Shown here piece by piece: positions 9,888-20,171 of a stretch of 64,000 nucleotides of DNA (position 1 is the first letter of the stretch; each line of letters begins with the position of its first letter). The notes beneath the pieces were generated by a model. It saw nothing but the letters and a program-made list of their open reading frames with translations. It did no database searches and was not told the origin of the DNA. The DNA comes from Methylophilales bacterium MBRSF5 (GTDB taxonomy: Bacteria > Pseudomonadota > Gammaproteobacteria > Burkholderiales > Methylophilaceae): NCBI GenBank assembly GCA_001044335.1, contig CP011001.1:1116001-1180000 (forward strand), read 5' to 3'. A program made the position numbers and the translations under genes.

Positions 9888-10361
9888 CTAAAATGGAATA
9901 TCGTCTTCAAACTCATCAAATGAACTACTGTGTGATGATCCTGATTGATTGTTTCGAGGGGGGGTTTGATCAAACTCATTCTTAGTATCTGGCTGAGCGC
10001 TTGTTTGAGATTCTTGAGCAGGCGCACCATCTCTTCCTCCAAGCATTTGCATCGAATCAGCAATCACCTCAGTGGTATATCGATCCTGACCTTCTTTGGT
10101 TTGCCATTTTCTTGTTTGTAATCGACCTTCAAGATAGACTGGTCGTCCTTTTTTTAGGTACTCCCCGGCAATTTCCGCTAACCGTCTATACATAACGATA
10201 TTGTGCCATTCTGTTTTTTCTTGCCTTTCCCCGGCTTTATCTTTCCAAGAGTCGGTGGTGGCTATGCTGAAATTACACACCGCATCTCCGTTAGGCATAA
10301 ATCTAACTTCAGGATCTCTTCCTAAGTTACCCATAAGAATAACCTTATTAACTGATGGCAT
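9888..10361 (-). CDS. ssb: Single-stranded DNA-binding protein
   Basis: SSB binds single-stranded DNA during replication, recombination and repair and recruits partners by its acidic tail. The 157-residue protein has an OB-fold of about 110 residues ([61 protein letters not shown]), a Gln/Ser/Asn-rich linker and the canonical C-terminal tip DDIPF. Its start lies inside the last codons of the upstream MFS gene (14-base overlap). I did not find a LexA-type box near the start. Confidence 0.97.
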   Translation of the reverse strand: MPSVNKVILMGNLGRDPEVRFMPNGDAVCNFSIATTDSWKDKAGERQEKTEWHNIVMYRRLAEIAGEYLKKGRPVYLEGRLQTRKWQTKEGQDRYTTEVIADSMQMLGGRDGAPAQESQTSAQPDTKNEFDQTPPRNNQSGSSHSSSFDEFEDDIPF

Positions 10362-11721
10362 TTTTTTCTCCTAAAATTTTCATAACTTTATTGTTATCAA
10401 AATTTTCATTATTTTTTAATTTTATAATTATATAGCTTTCGATAGGGAAAATTAAGGCTTCATCAACAAAATCTAAGCTTTGAATCTTACTAAAAATCAT
10501 ATTTTTTGATTTGTCAGATTGGTTAAAAAATTCAGGTTTGAGTTTTATTACCTTATCATTTTTGCTAGAGGGAAAGATGAATCTAATCATCAAGGCCAAC
10601 CAAAAAGCCAAAAGAATACCACTTAAGATAAAAATAGCCTGGTCGTTATATTGTGTAGCAATAAATCCACCTAAAATTCCTCCAACAAAAATTCCCAAAG
10701 ACTGGGATGTATTATAAGCGCCGAGAACCAAACCTTTTAAATTTTTTGGTGAGAGCCTACTGATTAAACTTGGTAAGGTTGCCTCTAAAAAATTAAAAGC
10801 AATAAAATATATTAATAAAGTGATCATGATAGATTGTTTGCTATCCGACCAATTCATAAAGAGGTACTGCACAAAAATAAGTAGAAACACATTAATTAAA
10901 AAAAAGCTTCTCAACATCTTTTTCTTAGAAGATAAAATTATCATTGGAATGATGGCAAGCATGGATAAAACAAAGACAGGTAAATAAATTTGCCAATGGT
11001 ATTTAATCGGATAACCGATCCCATTAAGCATCAATGGAATCATCATAAACATAATAATTTGAGATGCATGTAAAGCAAAAATTCCATAATCAAGTTTCAA
11101 AAAAACTTTATCAAAAATAATTTTTTTTATAGGGTAATCAATTCTTTCATTCCTTGAATATCTTATAGGGTTTGGAATGTAATAAATAACGACTGCCATT
11201 GCGATTAATGACAGAATTGCAATTAGCATAAATATATTTTGAAAGCCCAGATAGGTATTAAGAATGGGTGAAAGTACAATTGATATTCCAAAAGTCAGGC
11301 CAATGGATGCTCCAATAATTGCCATGGATTTTGTTCGGGCTTTGTCAGTAGTTAAATCAGCAAGTAATGCTAAAAGAACAGCTGATATTGCCCCAGCCCC
11401 TTGAAGGGCTCGACCCAAAGCAATCATTATCAATGACTCTGAGAAAAAAATGACAAGCGAACCTATAAAGAAAATACATAAACCAATAACAATTATTTTC
11501 TTTCTTCCAAAGCGATCCGACAATATTCCAAATGGAATTTGAAATAATGCTTGAGTTAATCCATAAATACCAAATGTCAGGCCAATTAAAAATGTTGAGG
11601 CTCCAGCACCTAACCCGGATAAATAGATTGACATGATTGGCAGAACAATAAACAAACCAAGCATCCTCAACATGTAAATGAATGCGATACCTAGTGTTGA
11701 TTTGATTTCAAACGAAGTCAT
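10348..11721 (-). CDS. MFS transporter
   Basis: Major facilitator superfamily carrier of 457 residues with about twelve membrane segments. The loop 2-3 signature is [16 protein letters not shown], and the second half carries a related stretch ([19 protein letters not shown]). After the last membrane segment comes a cytoplasmic domain of about 70 residues ([21 protein letters not shown]), an extension seen in the MFS carriers that sit beside ssb in Betaproteobacteria. The substrate is unknown; drug-efflux relatives are the closest by feel. It is divergent from uvrA with a 50-base spacer and overlaps ssb by 14 bases. Confidence 0.85.
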   Translation of the reverse strand: MTSFEIKSTLGIAFIYMLRMLGLFIVLPIMSIYLSGLGAGASTFLIGLTFGIYGLTQALFQIPFGILSDRFGRKKIIVIGLCIFFIGSLVIFFSESLIMIALGRALQGAGAISAVLLALLADLTTDKARTKSMAIIGASIGLTFGISIVLSPILNTYLGFQNIFMLIAILSLIAMAVVIYYIPNPIRYSRNERIDYPIKKIIFDKVFLKLDYGIFALHASQIIMFMMIPLMLNGIGYPIKYHWQIYLPVFVLSMLAIIPMIILSSKKKMLRSFFLINVFLLIFVQYLFMNWSDSKQSIMITLLIYFIAFNFLEATLPSLISRLSPKNLKGLVLGAYNTSQSLGIFVGGILGGFIATQYNDQAIFILSGILLAFWLALMIRFIFPSSKNDKVIKLKPEFFNQSDKSKNMIFSKIQSLDFVDEALIFPIESYIIIKLKNNENFDNNKVMKILGEKNAIS

Positions 11722-11771
11722 CTTGAAGTATGTATTACATAAATAATAAATTTCTCGTATATTAACAGGTT

Positions 11772-14588
11772 ATGCAAAAAAATAATGACAATCTAATTAT
11801 CAAAGGTGCAAGAACTCACAATTTAAAAAATATTTCTATCTCCATGCCTAAAAATAAGCTAGTTGTTATTACAGGGCTATCTGGTTCAGGTAAATCATCA
11901 CTAGCTTTTGACACCATCTATGCTGAGGGACAAAGACGCTATGTTGAATCACTATCAGCCTACGCGAGACAATTTTTAGATAGGATGAATAAGCCTGATG
12001 TGGATTTAATTGAAGGCTTATCTCCTGCAATATCTATTGAGCAAAAATCAACATCGCACAATCCTAGGTCAACCGTAGGAACGGTTACAGAAGTCCATGA
12101 TTATTTAAGATTACTTTTTGCTCGAGCAGGAGACCCACATTGTCCAGAGCACAACCATAAGTTAGAAGCTCAAACTATTTCCCAGATAGTTGATAATATT
12201 TTATTGCTTGGAGAAGAGAAAAAAATTGTCATCCTATCCCCAATTATTAGTGAGCAAAAAGGAAGTCATAAGGACCTTATTGATGAGCTTCGATCTCAAG
12301 GATTCATAAGAGTAAGGCTAAATAATTCGATTCATGAAATCGATGATCTACCAGAGATTGATAAAAATAAAAAACATACCATTGAAGTGGTCGTTGATCG
12401 TCTAAAAATTAATGCATCTTCAAAACAAAGAATTACTGAGTCTATTGAGACGGCTGTGAGATTATCTAAATCAAAGGTCATTGTTTATGATATGGATAAT
12501 GAAAGTACTCATTTATTTTCTACAAAATTTGCTTGCCCGGTATGTGATTTTTCTCTGGAAGAATTAGAGCCGAGAATATTTTCTTTTAATAATCCGATAG
12601 GGGCATGTCCCTCTTGCGATGGACTTGGAAACAAAACATTTTTTGATTCAGACAAAGTAGTGGCGATGCCTGACTTATCCTTATCAGCAGGTGCCATCAA
12701 AGGTTGGGATAAAAGAAACCATTTTTATTATCAAATTTTAAAGTCACTCGCTGATCATTATCAATTTGATATCGACACACCATTTAATGAGTTAGCCCAA
12801 GAAATTCAACAAATTATTCTTTACGGAAATAATGAAAAAATTAATTTTTCATATCTCAGCTCTGATGGAAAAATTTACAAAAAAAACCATGCCTTCGAGG
12901 GGATACTCAATAATTTTTTAAGACGTTATCGTGAATCTGATTCCCATTTAGTGAGAGATGAGTTGGCAAAATATCTTAGCCATAAAGAATGTCCCGATTG
13001 CCAAGGAAAAAGATTAAAAAAATCCTCACTGAGTGTATTAATAGAGGGCTTAGATATCCATACCATCTGCGATATGTCACTAAAAGAATGTCATCAGTAT
13101 TTTGAAAACTTAAACCTAACTGGATCAAAAAAACATATTGCGGAAAAAATAGTCAATGAGATTAAAAGTAGAGTCTTTTTTCTAAACAATGTTGGACTAA
13201 ATTATTTGAGTCTATCAAGGACAGCTGATACTCTGTCTGGGGGAGAGGCTCAAAGGATTAGATTGGCCTCTCAAATTGGTAGTGGCTTAACAGGAGTTAT
13301 GTATGTTTTAGATGAACCTTCAATTGGTTTGCATCAAAGAGATAACGATAGGCTACTAGAAACATTAAAAAATCTTCGGGATCTGGGCAACACAGTCATT
13401 GTGGTTGAGCATGATGAGGATGCTATCTTAAGTGCTGACTATGTGATTGATATTGGTCCTGGCGCTGGGGTGCATGGTGGTGAAGTAATTGCATCTGGCT
13501 CACCTCAAGAAATTTTAAAAAATAAAAATTCACTGACTGCGCAATATTTGTCAAAAAATAAAAAAATTGAAATTAACAACCTTCCAAAAACAACCAATAA
13601 TTTTATTAGAATCAAGGGGGCGAAAGGTAATAACTTAAAAAGTATTGATGTAGATATTCCTGTTGGTCTTTTTACTTGTGTTACAGGAGTTTCTGGAAGT
13701 GGGAAGTCGACTTTAATCAACGATACACTTTATCTATCTTTATCGAATAAATTAAATCGAAACAATCATGCAACAGCCCCTCATGACGAAATTTTAGGTG
13801 TAAATTTATTTGATAAGGTCATTGATGTAAATCAAAGTCCGATTGGAAGAACGCCTCGATCCAACCCAGCCACCTATACAGGCTTGTTCACCCCGATTAG
13901 AGATTTATTCTCTAAATTACTTGAGAGTAAATCAAGAGGATATGGTCCAGGAAGATTTTCTTTTAATGTCAAAGGTGGAAGGTGTGAGGCTTGTGAGGGT
14001 GATGGTGTTTTAAAGGTGGAAATGCACTTTCTTCCTGACGTGTATGTTAAATGTGATATTTGCCAAGGACATCGATATAACCGTGAAACTTTAGAGATTA
14101 AATATAAAGGCAAAAATATTCACGAAATTTTATCCATGACCGTTGAGGATGCCTACCAATTTTTTGAGTCTATTCCTGTCGTTGCAAAAAAATTACAAAC
14201 TCTTTTAGATGTAGGCCTTGGCTATATTACTCTCGGCCAAAATGCGACCACCTTATCTGGAGGAGAAGCCCAAAGAATTAAATTAGCGCTGGAGTTATCT
14301 AAGAGAGATACAGGGAAAACAATGTACATTCTTGATGAACCTACCACAGGACTGCACTTTGCTGATATTCAATTACTCTTAAATGTTCTTCATAAGCTTC
14401 GAGATAATGGTAATACCATCGTTGTTATTGAACATAATTTGGATGTCATTAAGACAGCAGACTGGATTATAGATTTAGGCCCTGAAGGAGGTTCTGGCGG
14501 TGGAGAAGTAATCGCTTGCGGCTCTCCTAAAGAATTAGCTAATGTTGCAAAAAGTTACACAGGACAATATTTACAAAAATTATTTTAA
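11772..14588 (+). CDS. uvrA: UvrA, excinuclease ABC subunit A
   Basis: Damage-sensing ATPase of nucleotide excision repair, acting as a dimer with UvrB. The 938-residue protein contains two ABC modules: Walker [10 protein letters not shown] at about residues 35-43 and GVSGSGKST in the second half, with two LSGGEAQR signature motifs. Zinc-binding CxxC pairs are present in the insertion (CPVCDFS ... CPSCDGLG) and in the C-terminal zinc finger (CEACEGDG ... CDICQGHR). Length is standard (about 940). It stands alone on the plus strand, and its TAA stop shares a TTAA with the stop of mtgA. No LexA box is evident in the 50-base upstream spacer. Confidence 0.98.
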   Translation: MQKNNDNLIIKGARTHNLKNISISMPKNKLVVITGLSGSGKSSLAFDTIYAEGQRRYVESLSAYARQFLDRMNKPDVDLIEGLSPAISIEQKSTSHNPRSTVGTVTEVHDYLRLLFARAGDPHCPEHNHKLEAQTISQIVDNILLLGEEKKIVILSPIISEQKGSHKDLIDELRSQGFIRVRLNNSIHEIDDLPEIDKNKKHTIEVVVDRLKINASSKQRITESIETAVRLSKSKVIVYDMDNESTHLFSTKFACPVCDFSLEELEPRIFSFNNPIGACPSCDGLGNKTFFDSDKVVAMPDLSLSAGAIKGWDKRNHFYYQILKSLADHYQFDIDTPFNELAQEIQQIILYGNNEKINFSYLSSDGKIYKKNHAFEGILNNFLRRYRESDSHLVRDELAKYLSHKECPDCQGKRLKKSSLSVLIEGLDIHTICDMSLKECHQYFENLNLTGSKKHIAEKIVNEIKSRVFFLNNVGLNYLSLSRTADTLSGGEAQRIRLASQIGSGLTGVMYVLDEPSIGLHQRDNDRLLETLKNLRDLGNTVIVVEHDEDAILSADYVIDIGPGAGVHGGEVIASGSPQEILKNKNSLTAQYLSKNKKIEINNLPKTTNNFIRIKGAKGNNLKSIDVDIPVGLFTCVTGVSGSGKSTLINDTLYLSLSNKLNRNNHATAPHDEILGVNLFDKVIDVNQSPIGRTPRSNPATYTGLFTPIRDLFSKLLESKSRGYGPGRFSFNVKGGRCEACEGDGVLKVEMHFLPDVYVKCDICQGHRYNRETLEIKYKGKNIHEILSMTVEDAYQFFESIPVVAKKLQTLLDVGLGYITLGQNATTLSGGEAQRIKLALELSKRDTGKTMYILDEPTTGLHFADIQLLLNVLHKLRDNGNTIVVIEHNLDVIKTADWIIDLGPEGGSGGGEVIACGSPKELANVAKSYTGQYLQKLF

Positions 14589-15139
14589 GGGATGTTTGAG
14601 TAATCCATCCTCCTAAAAATTTGGTTTGTTTTTTTTGTTAAAAATTCTGAATGTCTATCTTTCTGATACTTTCTCGGATTGGTTAGCATGGATGCAAGTT
14701 TTGCCGACTGATATGAGTTCAAAGACATTGGGTCAACATTAAAATAAAATTGTGATGCATTTTTAATCCCATAGAGTCCATCACCCCATTCTGCAATATT
14801 TAAATACAGCTCTAATATCCTTTTTTTACTTAAAAATATTTCTAAAAATATAACAAGAGCCGCTTCATTGATCTTTCTATAAATATTTTTCGATGGATTA
14901 AGAAATAAATTTTTTACTAGTTGTTGTGAAATTGTTGAACCGCCACGTTTATTTTTTTGATGCAGATTGTCAATATATGCATCTTTAATTGATCTGATAT
15001 CAATTCCAGAATGCTGCATAAACCGGTCGTCTTCTGCAGCGACAACTGCCCTCTTCATCGAGTTATTAATCATTTCATAAACCACCCAATCGATTTTGAT
15101 ATTTTTTGCATAATCAACTCCTAATTGATACTTCATCAT
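14585..15139 (-). CDS. mtgA: MtgA, monofunctional peptidoglycan glycosyltransferase (true start probably upstream)
   Basis: GT51 family transglycosylase polymerising lipid II. The catalytic glutamate lies in AAEDDRF (E36 from this ATG), followed by [17 protein letters not shown] and [13 protein letters not shown]. The ATG used here gives 184 residues and omits the membrane anchor. The frame stays open upstream to a stop at 15278-15280, and the extra 46 codons read like the missing N terminus: a basic start, a hydrophobic stretch FVAITILTIGYLVFL (15200-15244) and the junction NPKTTS typical of MtgA. No ATG, GTG or TTG occurs in that extension, so the real start is probably a rare codon (candidates ATC at 15263-15265 or 15260-15262). 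The extension overlaps the end of aroE. The stop overlaps uvrA by four bases. Confidence 0.85.
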   Translation of the reverse strand: MMKYQLGVDYAKNIKIDWVVYEMINNSMKRAVVAAEDDRFMQHSGIDIRSIKDAYIDNLHQKNKRGGSTISQQLVKNLFLNPSKNIYRKINEAALVIFLEIFLSKKRILELYLNIAEWGDGLYGIKNASQFYFNVDPMSLNSYQSAKLASMLTNPRKYQKDRHSEFLTKKTNQIFRRMDYSNIP

Positions 15140-15249
15140 CGAAGTCGTTTTTGGATTAATAGATTTGAACTTGTAAATCTCAATAATTTTTGGAGTCAGA
15201 AAAACTAGGTATCCTATTGTGAGTATTGTAATTGCAACAAATATTTTTT

Positions 15250-16062
15250 TTAAACTAGAGATGATCTTAAAGATGCCTCAACACTTTTAGATTCGACTTT
15301 TTGCCCATGCCATATTTCAAAACTTGCTGCTGCTTGCTTAACAAGCATGCCAAGCCCATCAAAGGAAGTTAAGTTATTATCGCTTGCATTTTTTAGGAAT
15401 GCCGTTTGTTTACCATACATCATGTCATAGCAAATAATTTCCTTACGGCAGTCATTCAAAGATATTGGGGATAGGGAGTTATCATCAACGCCTGCAGAGG
15501 TGGCATTAATCACTATATCAATCTTATTAAACTCAATTTTTTCCATCACTGAAACTCTTCTAAAACTTTCATGCCAACTCTCAGCCATGTCAAATGATTT
15601 CTGTATGGTCCTGTTCCAGAGATAAAGATGAGAAATTTTTTCACTGAATATAGATGGAATAACCCCGTTAGCAGCGCCACCGGCCCCAAGCAATAATACA
15701 GAAGAGTTGGAAATAGACCCAATTTTATCTATTAGATCATTCACCAAGCCAATTCCATCAGTTGTATGTGCTGCAATCGAATTATTATCAAAACATAGCG
15801 TGTTTGCAGATCCAGTTAAATCAACGTCTGAACTTCTTGTTGTTGAAATTTTTACAGCACATGCTTTAAATGGAAGGGTGACATTTGCACCTGAGTATTT
15901 TTTATTAATTAAATTTTCAATTGTCGATGTAAAACTTATGTCGTCATCAGCCATAATTTTTTCATAAGTTAAATCTATCGAATGCTGCCGAGCAAATTCT
16001 GAATGAATTTGTGGTGACAGTGAATGATTAATTGGATTACCTATGACAGCAAATTTTTTCAT
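15250..16062 (-). CDS. aroE: Shikimate 5-dehydrogenase
   Basis: NADPH-dependent reduction of 3-dehydroshikimate to shikimate in the aromatic amino-acid pathway; aroB and aroK are at 26286-27865. The 270-residue protein shows the substrate-binding NPINHSLSP (serines at 14 and 16), NVTLPFK with the catalytic lysine, TDGIG with the paired aspartate, and the nucleotide-binding LLGAGGAANGV. The C-terminal GLGMLVKQAAASFEIWHG is characteristic. The start is 14 bases from a palindromic NtrC-type site, so aroE could be affected by nitrogen control as a side effect. Confidence 0.95.
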   Translation of the reverse strand: MKKFAVIGNPINHSLSPQIHSEFARQHSIDLTYEKIMADDDISFTSTIENLINKKYSGANVTLPFKACAVKISTTRSSDVDLTGSANTLCFDNNSIAAHTTDGIGLVNDLIDKIGSISNSSVLLLGAGGAANGVIPSIFSEKISHLYLWNRTIQKSFDMAESWHESFRRVSVMEKIEFNKIDIVINATSAGVDDNSLSPISLNDCRKEIICYDMMYGKQTAFLKNASDNNLTSFDGLGMLVKQAAASFEIWHGQKVESKSVEASLRSSLV

Positions 16063-16075
16063 TTTTTCCTATTTT

Positions 16076-16092
16076 TGCACTAATATAGTGCA
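16076..16092. promoter_or_regulatory. Palindromic NtrC-type enhancer site upstream of glnA
   Basis: The 17-base sequence TGCACTAATATAGTGCA is a perfect 7-base inverted repeat (TGCACTA / TAGTGCA) around a 3-base centre. It has the same arm core and spacing as the known enterobacterial NtrC sites upstream of glnA (TGCAC-N7-GTGCA). Its centre lies about 140 bases before the predicted sigma-54 start, a normal enhancer distance. ntrC itself is two genes downstream. Only one clear site was seen. Confidence 0.8.
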
Positions 16093-16196
16093 TTTATTAG
16101 TTAATTTGTATTAAATTTGACCAAAAAAATACTTTTTTATAGTTTAGCAAGGCTTATTTATTGATGATCAACTAATATATTACATATATTTTATTT

Positions 16197-16212
16197 TGGC
16201 ATAGATGTTGCA
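16197..16212 (+). promoter_or_regulatory. Sigma-54 (-24/-12) promoter of glnA
   Basis: TGGCATAGATGTTGCA fits the sigma-54 consensus TGGCAYRNNNNTTGCW at every defined position, with GG at 16198-16199 and GC at 16210-16211. The start of transcription should fall near 16223, leaving a leader of about 33 bases with an AGAGGA ribosome-binding site at 16241-16246 ahead of the glnA ATG. Together with the upstream NtrC palindrome this predicts nitrogen-regulated expression. Confidence 0.88.
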
Positions 16213-16255
16213 TTTAATAAAAAGTAAATAATTAAACTAGAGAGGAAATTTTACT

Positions 16256-17665
16256 ATGGCAGTTTCAGATGTAATGAAAATGGTAAAGGACAACAATGTA
16301 AAATTTGTTGATTTTAGATTTACCGACACAAAAGGAAAAGAACAGCATGTGTCTGTTCCTGTATCCGCTTTTGATGAAGATAAGTTTAAAGATGGTCATG
16401 CTTTTGATGGTTCATCTATTGCAGGTTGGAAAGGTATTAATGCATCAGATATGTTGCTTATGCCGGATCCAGATACGGCAAAGATTGATCCATTTTTTGA
16501 AGAAACAACACTTACACTCACATGCAATATTGTTGACCCAACAGACGGTAAACCATATGACAGAGACCCCAGAAGTATTGCTTTAAAAGCTGAAGCTTAT
16601 TTAAAATCAACAGGAATTGGCGATACTGCTTTTTTTGGTCCAGAACCAGAGTTTTTTGTTTTTGATTCAATTACTTGGAAGACGGATATGAGCGGCTCGC
16701 ATGTAAAAATTTACACAGAGGAAGCCACATGGGATTCCGAAAATAATCATGAAGGCGGAAACGTTGGTCACCGTCCAGCAGTCAAGGGTGGTTATTTCCC
16801 TGTTCCTCCAGTTGATTCTCTGCAAGATTTGAGGTCAGCCATGTGTATGACGCTTGAGCAGCTTGGTGTTCCAACTGAGGTTCATCATCATGAGGTTGGC
16901 GGTTCTGGACAATGTGAAATTGGTACCAAGTTTGCTACATTGACACAAAGAGCTGATTGGACTCAAATTCTAAAATATGTGGTGCACAATACAGCCAACA
17001 ACTTTGGTAAAACTGCAACATTCATGCCTAAACCAGTTCTAAATGACAATGGTTCAGGTATGCATGTTCACCAATCGATCTGGAAAGATGGAAAAAATAT
17101 GTTTGCTGGGGATGAGTATGCAGGTTTAAGTGAAACAGCTTTATTTTACATTGGTGGAGTAATCAAACATGCAAGATCATTAAATGCAATTACTAACCCA
17201 TCCACTAACTCATATAAAAGATTAGTTCCAGGATTTGAAGCGCCAATTAAATTAGCTTACTCAGCGAAAAACCGCTCTGCTTCAATCAGAGTTCCATTCG
17301 TTTCAAGTGATAAAGCTAGACGAATTGAAACACGATTCCCTGATCCAACAGCGAATCCATATCTTGCTTTTAGTGCACTCCTAATGGCTGGCCTTGATGG
17401 CATTCAAAATAAAATTCATCCAGGTGAAGCGGCAACAAAAGATTTGTATCACCTTCCACCAGAAGAAGATGCAGCAATCCCAACTGTTGCAAGATCACTC
17501 GAAGAAGCTCTTGAAGCATTAAACGAGGATCGTGCCTTTTTAACTCAGGGTGGTGTATTTACTGATGACTTTATCGACAGTTTAATTGAATTAAAAATGG
17601 ATGAAGTTACAACATTGAGAATGACACCACATCCTGTTGAATTTGACTTATATTACTCAGTGTAA
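16256..17665 (+). CDS. glnA: Glutamine synthetase type I
   Basis: ATP-dependent synthesis of glutamine from glutamate and ammonia, the main ammonia-assimilation step. The 469-residue GSI-beta type enzyme contains DGSSIAGW (residues 51-58), the metal-binding [12 protein letters not shown] (127-137), [14 protein letters not shown], and NRSASIRVP. The adenylylation site is Y398 in [10 protein letters not shown], so activity is probably controlled by covalent modification as in enteric bacteria. It has a strong ribosome-binding site and the sigma-54 promoter described above. A hairpin follows, then ntrB after 44 bases. Confidence 0.98.
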   Translation: MAVSDVMKMVKDNNVKFVDFRFTDTKGKEQHVSVPVSAFDEDKFKDGHAFDGSSIAGWKGINASDMLLMPDPDTAKIDPFFEETTLTLTCNIVDPTDGKPYDRDPRSIALKAEAYLKSTGIGDTAFFGPEPEFFVFDSITWKTDMSGSHVKIYTEEATWDSENNHEGGNVGHRPAVKGGYFPVPPVDSLQDLRSAMCMTLEQLGVPTEVHHHEVGGSGQCEIGTKFATLTQRADWTQILKYVVHNTANNFGKTATFMPKPVLNDNGSGMHVHQSIWKDGKNMFAGDEYAGLSETALFYIGGVIKHARSLNAITNPSTNSYKRLVPGFEAPIKLAYSAKNRSASIRVPFVSSDKARRIETRFPDPTANPYLAFSALLMAGLDGIQNKIHPGEAATKDLYHLPPEEDAAIPTVARSLEEALEALNEDRAFLTQGGVFTDDFIDSLIELKMDEVTTLRMTPHPVEFDLYYSV

Positions 17666-17670
17666 TTTTG

Positions 17671-17700
17671 AATTTCGGGGTGATTATGTCACCCCGAATT
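17671..17700 (+). terminator. Hairpin between glnA and ntrB (likely partial terminator or processing site)
   Basis: TCGGGGTGA (17675-17683) pairs perfectly with TCACCCCGA (17689-17697) around a five-base loop, and the flanking AATT bases add further pairing. There is no downstream run of T, so it is not a complete intrinsic terminator. It could attenuate read-through from the abundant glnA message into ntrBC or stabilise the glnA 3' end. Confidence 0.6.
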
Positions 17701-17709
17701 AAAATTTAA

Positions 17710-18771
17710 ATGGTCCCCCCAATTAAAGAAAAAGAAAATAACGAATTAGAACAGTTAGCAACATCCGTTGTGCTGCTTGATAAAAATCTCAATATTAAAT
17801 ATTTAAACCCAAGTGCAGAAATTCTTTTTCAAATTTCTTTAAAAAAAGTAAGAGATAAACAAATTTCTTTAATTTTCGAGGATATTGATTATTTAAAGTA
17901 TCGAATTGAAAAATCTGTACAGCGCTCCTCCACCTACAAAGAACATGAATGTCAAATTAAAATAAAAGATGTTATCAAAACTGTGACATTTACTGTTACG
18001 CCATATGACGATGAAGATTATGAGTTTATTTTAGAATTTATTGAGATGGATCAGGTTCTACAGGTAGCAAAAGAAGAAAGGATGATATTGCAACAAAAAG
18101 CCAACTCTGAGTTACTAAGAAATCTTGCGCATGAAATCAGAAACCCTCTTGGTGGAATTAAAGGCTCAGCTCAGCTTTTATCTGATGAGGTCAATGAGGA
18201 TTTATCTGAGTACATACGGATCATCATTTCTGAAAGTGAACGTTTACAAAGATTAATGGATAGTTTATTGAGCCCTCACAAAATACCGAAATTTGAAAAA
18301 AATAATATCCATGAAATATTAGAAAAGATTCGTAGCACTCTTAAATTAGAATACTCCGAAATTGAATTTATTAGGGATTACGATATATCTATCCCTTTAA
18401 TATCTTGTGACTATGAAAAAATTTACCAAAGCCTATTCAATATTATTAAAAATGCTTGTGAAGCCTTAACCTCTTCGCCATTTGAAGAAAAAAATAAAAT
18501 TAAATTTGTTACTCGCTCTGAAAGAAAAGTAATATTTCATAAGAAACTTCACCATACGGTTTTAAACATATCCATTATTGATAATGGGCATGGAATTCCT
18601 AAAGAAAAAATTGAAGAAATATTTTTTCCACTTGTTAGCGGAAAAGATTCTGGAACTGGACTTGGGCTACCGCTCAGTCAAAACTTTATCACGCTTCACA
18701 ACGGCATAATTGATGTTAATAGTCGACCTGGTGAAACAGAATTTAAAATTTTATTACCAATACAAAATTAA
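17710..18771 (+). CDS. ntrB: NtrB, nitrogen-regulation sensor histidine kinase
   Basis: Cytoplasmic two-component kinase/phosphatase that sets the phosphorylation of NtrC in response to nitrogen status, normally through PII. The 353-residue protein has an N-terminal PAS domain (about residues 12-120, with LLDKNLNIKYLNPSAE) and the phosphoacceptor H141 in the H-box LAHEIRNPLGGIKGSA. The ATPase domain has the N-box NIIKNACEAL, the G1 motif DNGHGIP and the G2 motif GTGLGLPLS. No membrane segment is seen. It lies between glnA and ntrC, two bases from ntrC. Confidence 0.95.
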   Translation: MVPPIKEKENNELEQLATSVVLLDKNLNIKYLNPSAEILFQISLKKVRDKQISLIFEDIDYLKYRIEKSVQRSSTYKEHECQIKIKDVIKTVTFTVTPYDDEDYEFILEFIEMDQVLQVAKEERMILQQKANSELLRNLAHEIRNPLGGIKGSAQLLSDEVNEDLSEYIRIIISESERLQRLMDSLLSPHKIPKFEKNNIHEILEKIRSTLKLEYSEIEFIRDYDISIPLISCDYEKIYQSLFNIIKNACEALTSSPFEEKNKIKFVTRSERKVIFHKKLHHTVLNISIIDNGHGIPKEKIEEIFFPLVSGKDSGTGLGLPLSQNFITLHNGIIDVNSRPGETEFKILLPIQN

Positions 18772-18773
18772 AT

Positions 18774-20171
18774 ATGGATTCTTCTAAAAAGAAAATATGG
18801 ATTCTTGATGACGATAAGTCGATTAGATGGGTTCTTCAAAAGGCCTTAGAAAAGAATAATTATACTGTATTAGCATTTGGAAATACCAACGAGGCTATTA
18901 ATCAATTCAATCATGATATGCCAGATCTTATTGTTAGTGATGTAAAAATGCCAGGTGAATCTGGACTTCAATTCCTGGAAAAAGTGAAGGGAAAGTTTCC
19001 AAATATTCCTGTAATCATCATGACAGCATTCAGCGACCTTGATTCAGCAGTTGATTCCTATTCTCACGGGGCTTATGAATACCTGCCGAAACCATTTGAT
19101 ATCGATAATGCAATCAGTGTAATTAACTCTGCATTTAAGGATGAAGCAGATGAATTGAATGATATTGACAGTACAAACAAAATTATTGGGACTTCAAAAG
19201 CGATGCAAGAGGTTTTTAAACAAATTGGTAAGTTAAGTAAGTCTGATGCATCTATCCTTATTACTGGCGAAAGTGGTACTGGAAAAGAATTGGTAGCAAA
19301 AGCTATTCATGATAATAGCTTAAGAAAAGATAAACCGTTTATAGCACTTAATTCAGCAGCAATTCCAAAGGATCTTCTTGAGTCAGAGTTATTCGGCTAT
19401 GAAAAAGGTGCTTTTACTGGAGCAAATGTAACAAAAAAAGGATACTTTGAAGAAGCTCAAGATGGTACTTTATTTCTTGATGAGATTGCTGATATGCCGA
19501 TTGACCTGCAGTCTAAACTTTTAAGAGTTCTCAATGATGGTTCTTTTCAAAAACTTGGAAGTAGTTCAGTTATTAAAGCAAATGTGAAAATTATTGCTGC
19601 CACTCATCAAAATCTTCAAGAAAAAATAAATAATCAAAGCTTCAGAGAAGACTTGTTTCATCGGCTGAATGTTATTACAATTCACCTTCCGCCTTTAAGA
19701 GAAAGAGATAATGACATCCCTCTTCTAGCCAAATTTTTTCTCAATCAAAGTGCAAAAGAATTAAAAACCAATTCAAAATATCTTAATGAAGAAACCCAAG
19801 ATTATTTCAAGAAACTCAACTGGACAGGAAATATTAGACAGCTTCGAAATATATGTCATTGGCTCACCGTCATGTCTCCCGGGAAAGAAGTTGGGATCTC
19901 GGATCTTCCTGCAGAAATTTTAAAGGAAAATATCTATAACAAACCTTCAAATAATTGGGAAGAATCTATTAAGCTAGTAATACAAAATGATTTATCAAAC
20001 AATGTATCTGACCTCTATGATTTATATCTAGAAAAACTAGAAAGTATTCTAATTAAAGAATCATTAAATTATTGTGGTGGGAAAAAAATAAATGCTGCAA
20101 ATATTTTGGGAATTGGTCGAAATACAATAACTAGAAAAATAAAAGAGCTAAATATTTCTTCAGACCAATGA
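18774..20171 (+). CDS. ntrC: NtrC, sigma-54 dependent nitrogen response regulator
   Basis: Enhancer-binding activator of the nitrogen regulon. The 465-residue protein has a receiver domain (about 8-118) with phosphoacceptor D56 in IVSDVKMPG and switch lysine in YLPKPFD. The AAA+ domain has Walker A GESGTGKE (165-172), the sigma-54 contacting loop GAFTGA (212-217) and Walker B GTLFLDE (231-237). A Fis-type helix-turn-helix ends the protein (AANILGIGRNTITRKIKEL). The intact GAFTGA motif and the nearby sigma-54 promoter agree. It ends the locus, and no clear terminator follows. Confidence 0.97.
   Translation: MDSSKKKIWILDDDKSIRWVLQKALEKNNYTVLAFGNTNEAINQFNHDMPDLIVSDVKMPGESGLQFLEKVKGKFPNIPVIIMTAFSDLDSAVDSYSHGAYEYLPKPFDIDNAISVINSAFKDEADELNDIDSTNKIIGTSKAMQEVFKQIGKLSKSDASILITGESGTGKELVAKAIHDNSLRKDKPFIALNSAAIPKDLLESELFGYEKGAFTGANVTKKGYFEEAQDGTLFLDEIADMPIDLQSKLLRVLNDGSFQKLGSSSVIKANVKIIAATHQNLQEKINNQSFREDLFHRLNVITIHLPPLRERDNDIPLLAKFFLNQSAKELKTNSKYLNEETQDYFKKLNWTGNIRQLRNICHWLTVMSPGKEVGISDLPAEILKENIYNKPSNNWEESIKLVIQNDLSNNVSDLYDLYLEKLESILIKESLNYCGGKKINAANILGIGRNTITRKIKELNISSDQ

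Noticed and set aside
11722-11771. Search for a LexA box near uvrA, ssb and ruv genes
   Set aside because: No CTGT-N8-ACAG type sequence was found in the upstream spacers; SOS control by another motif cannot be judged by eye.
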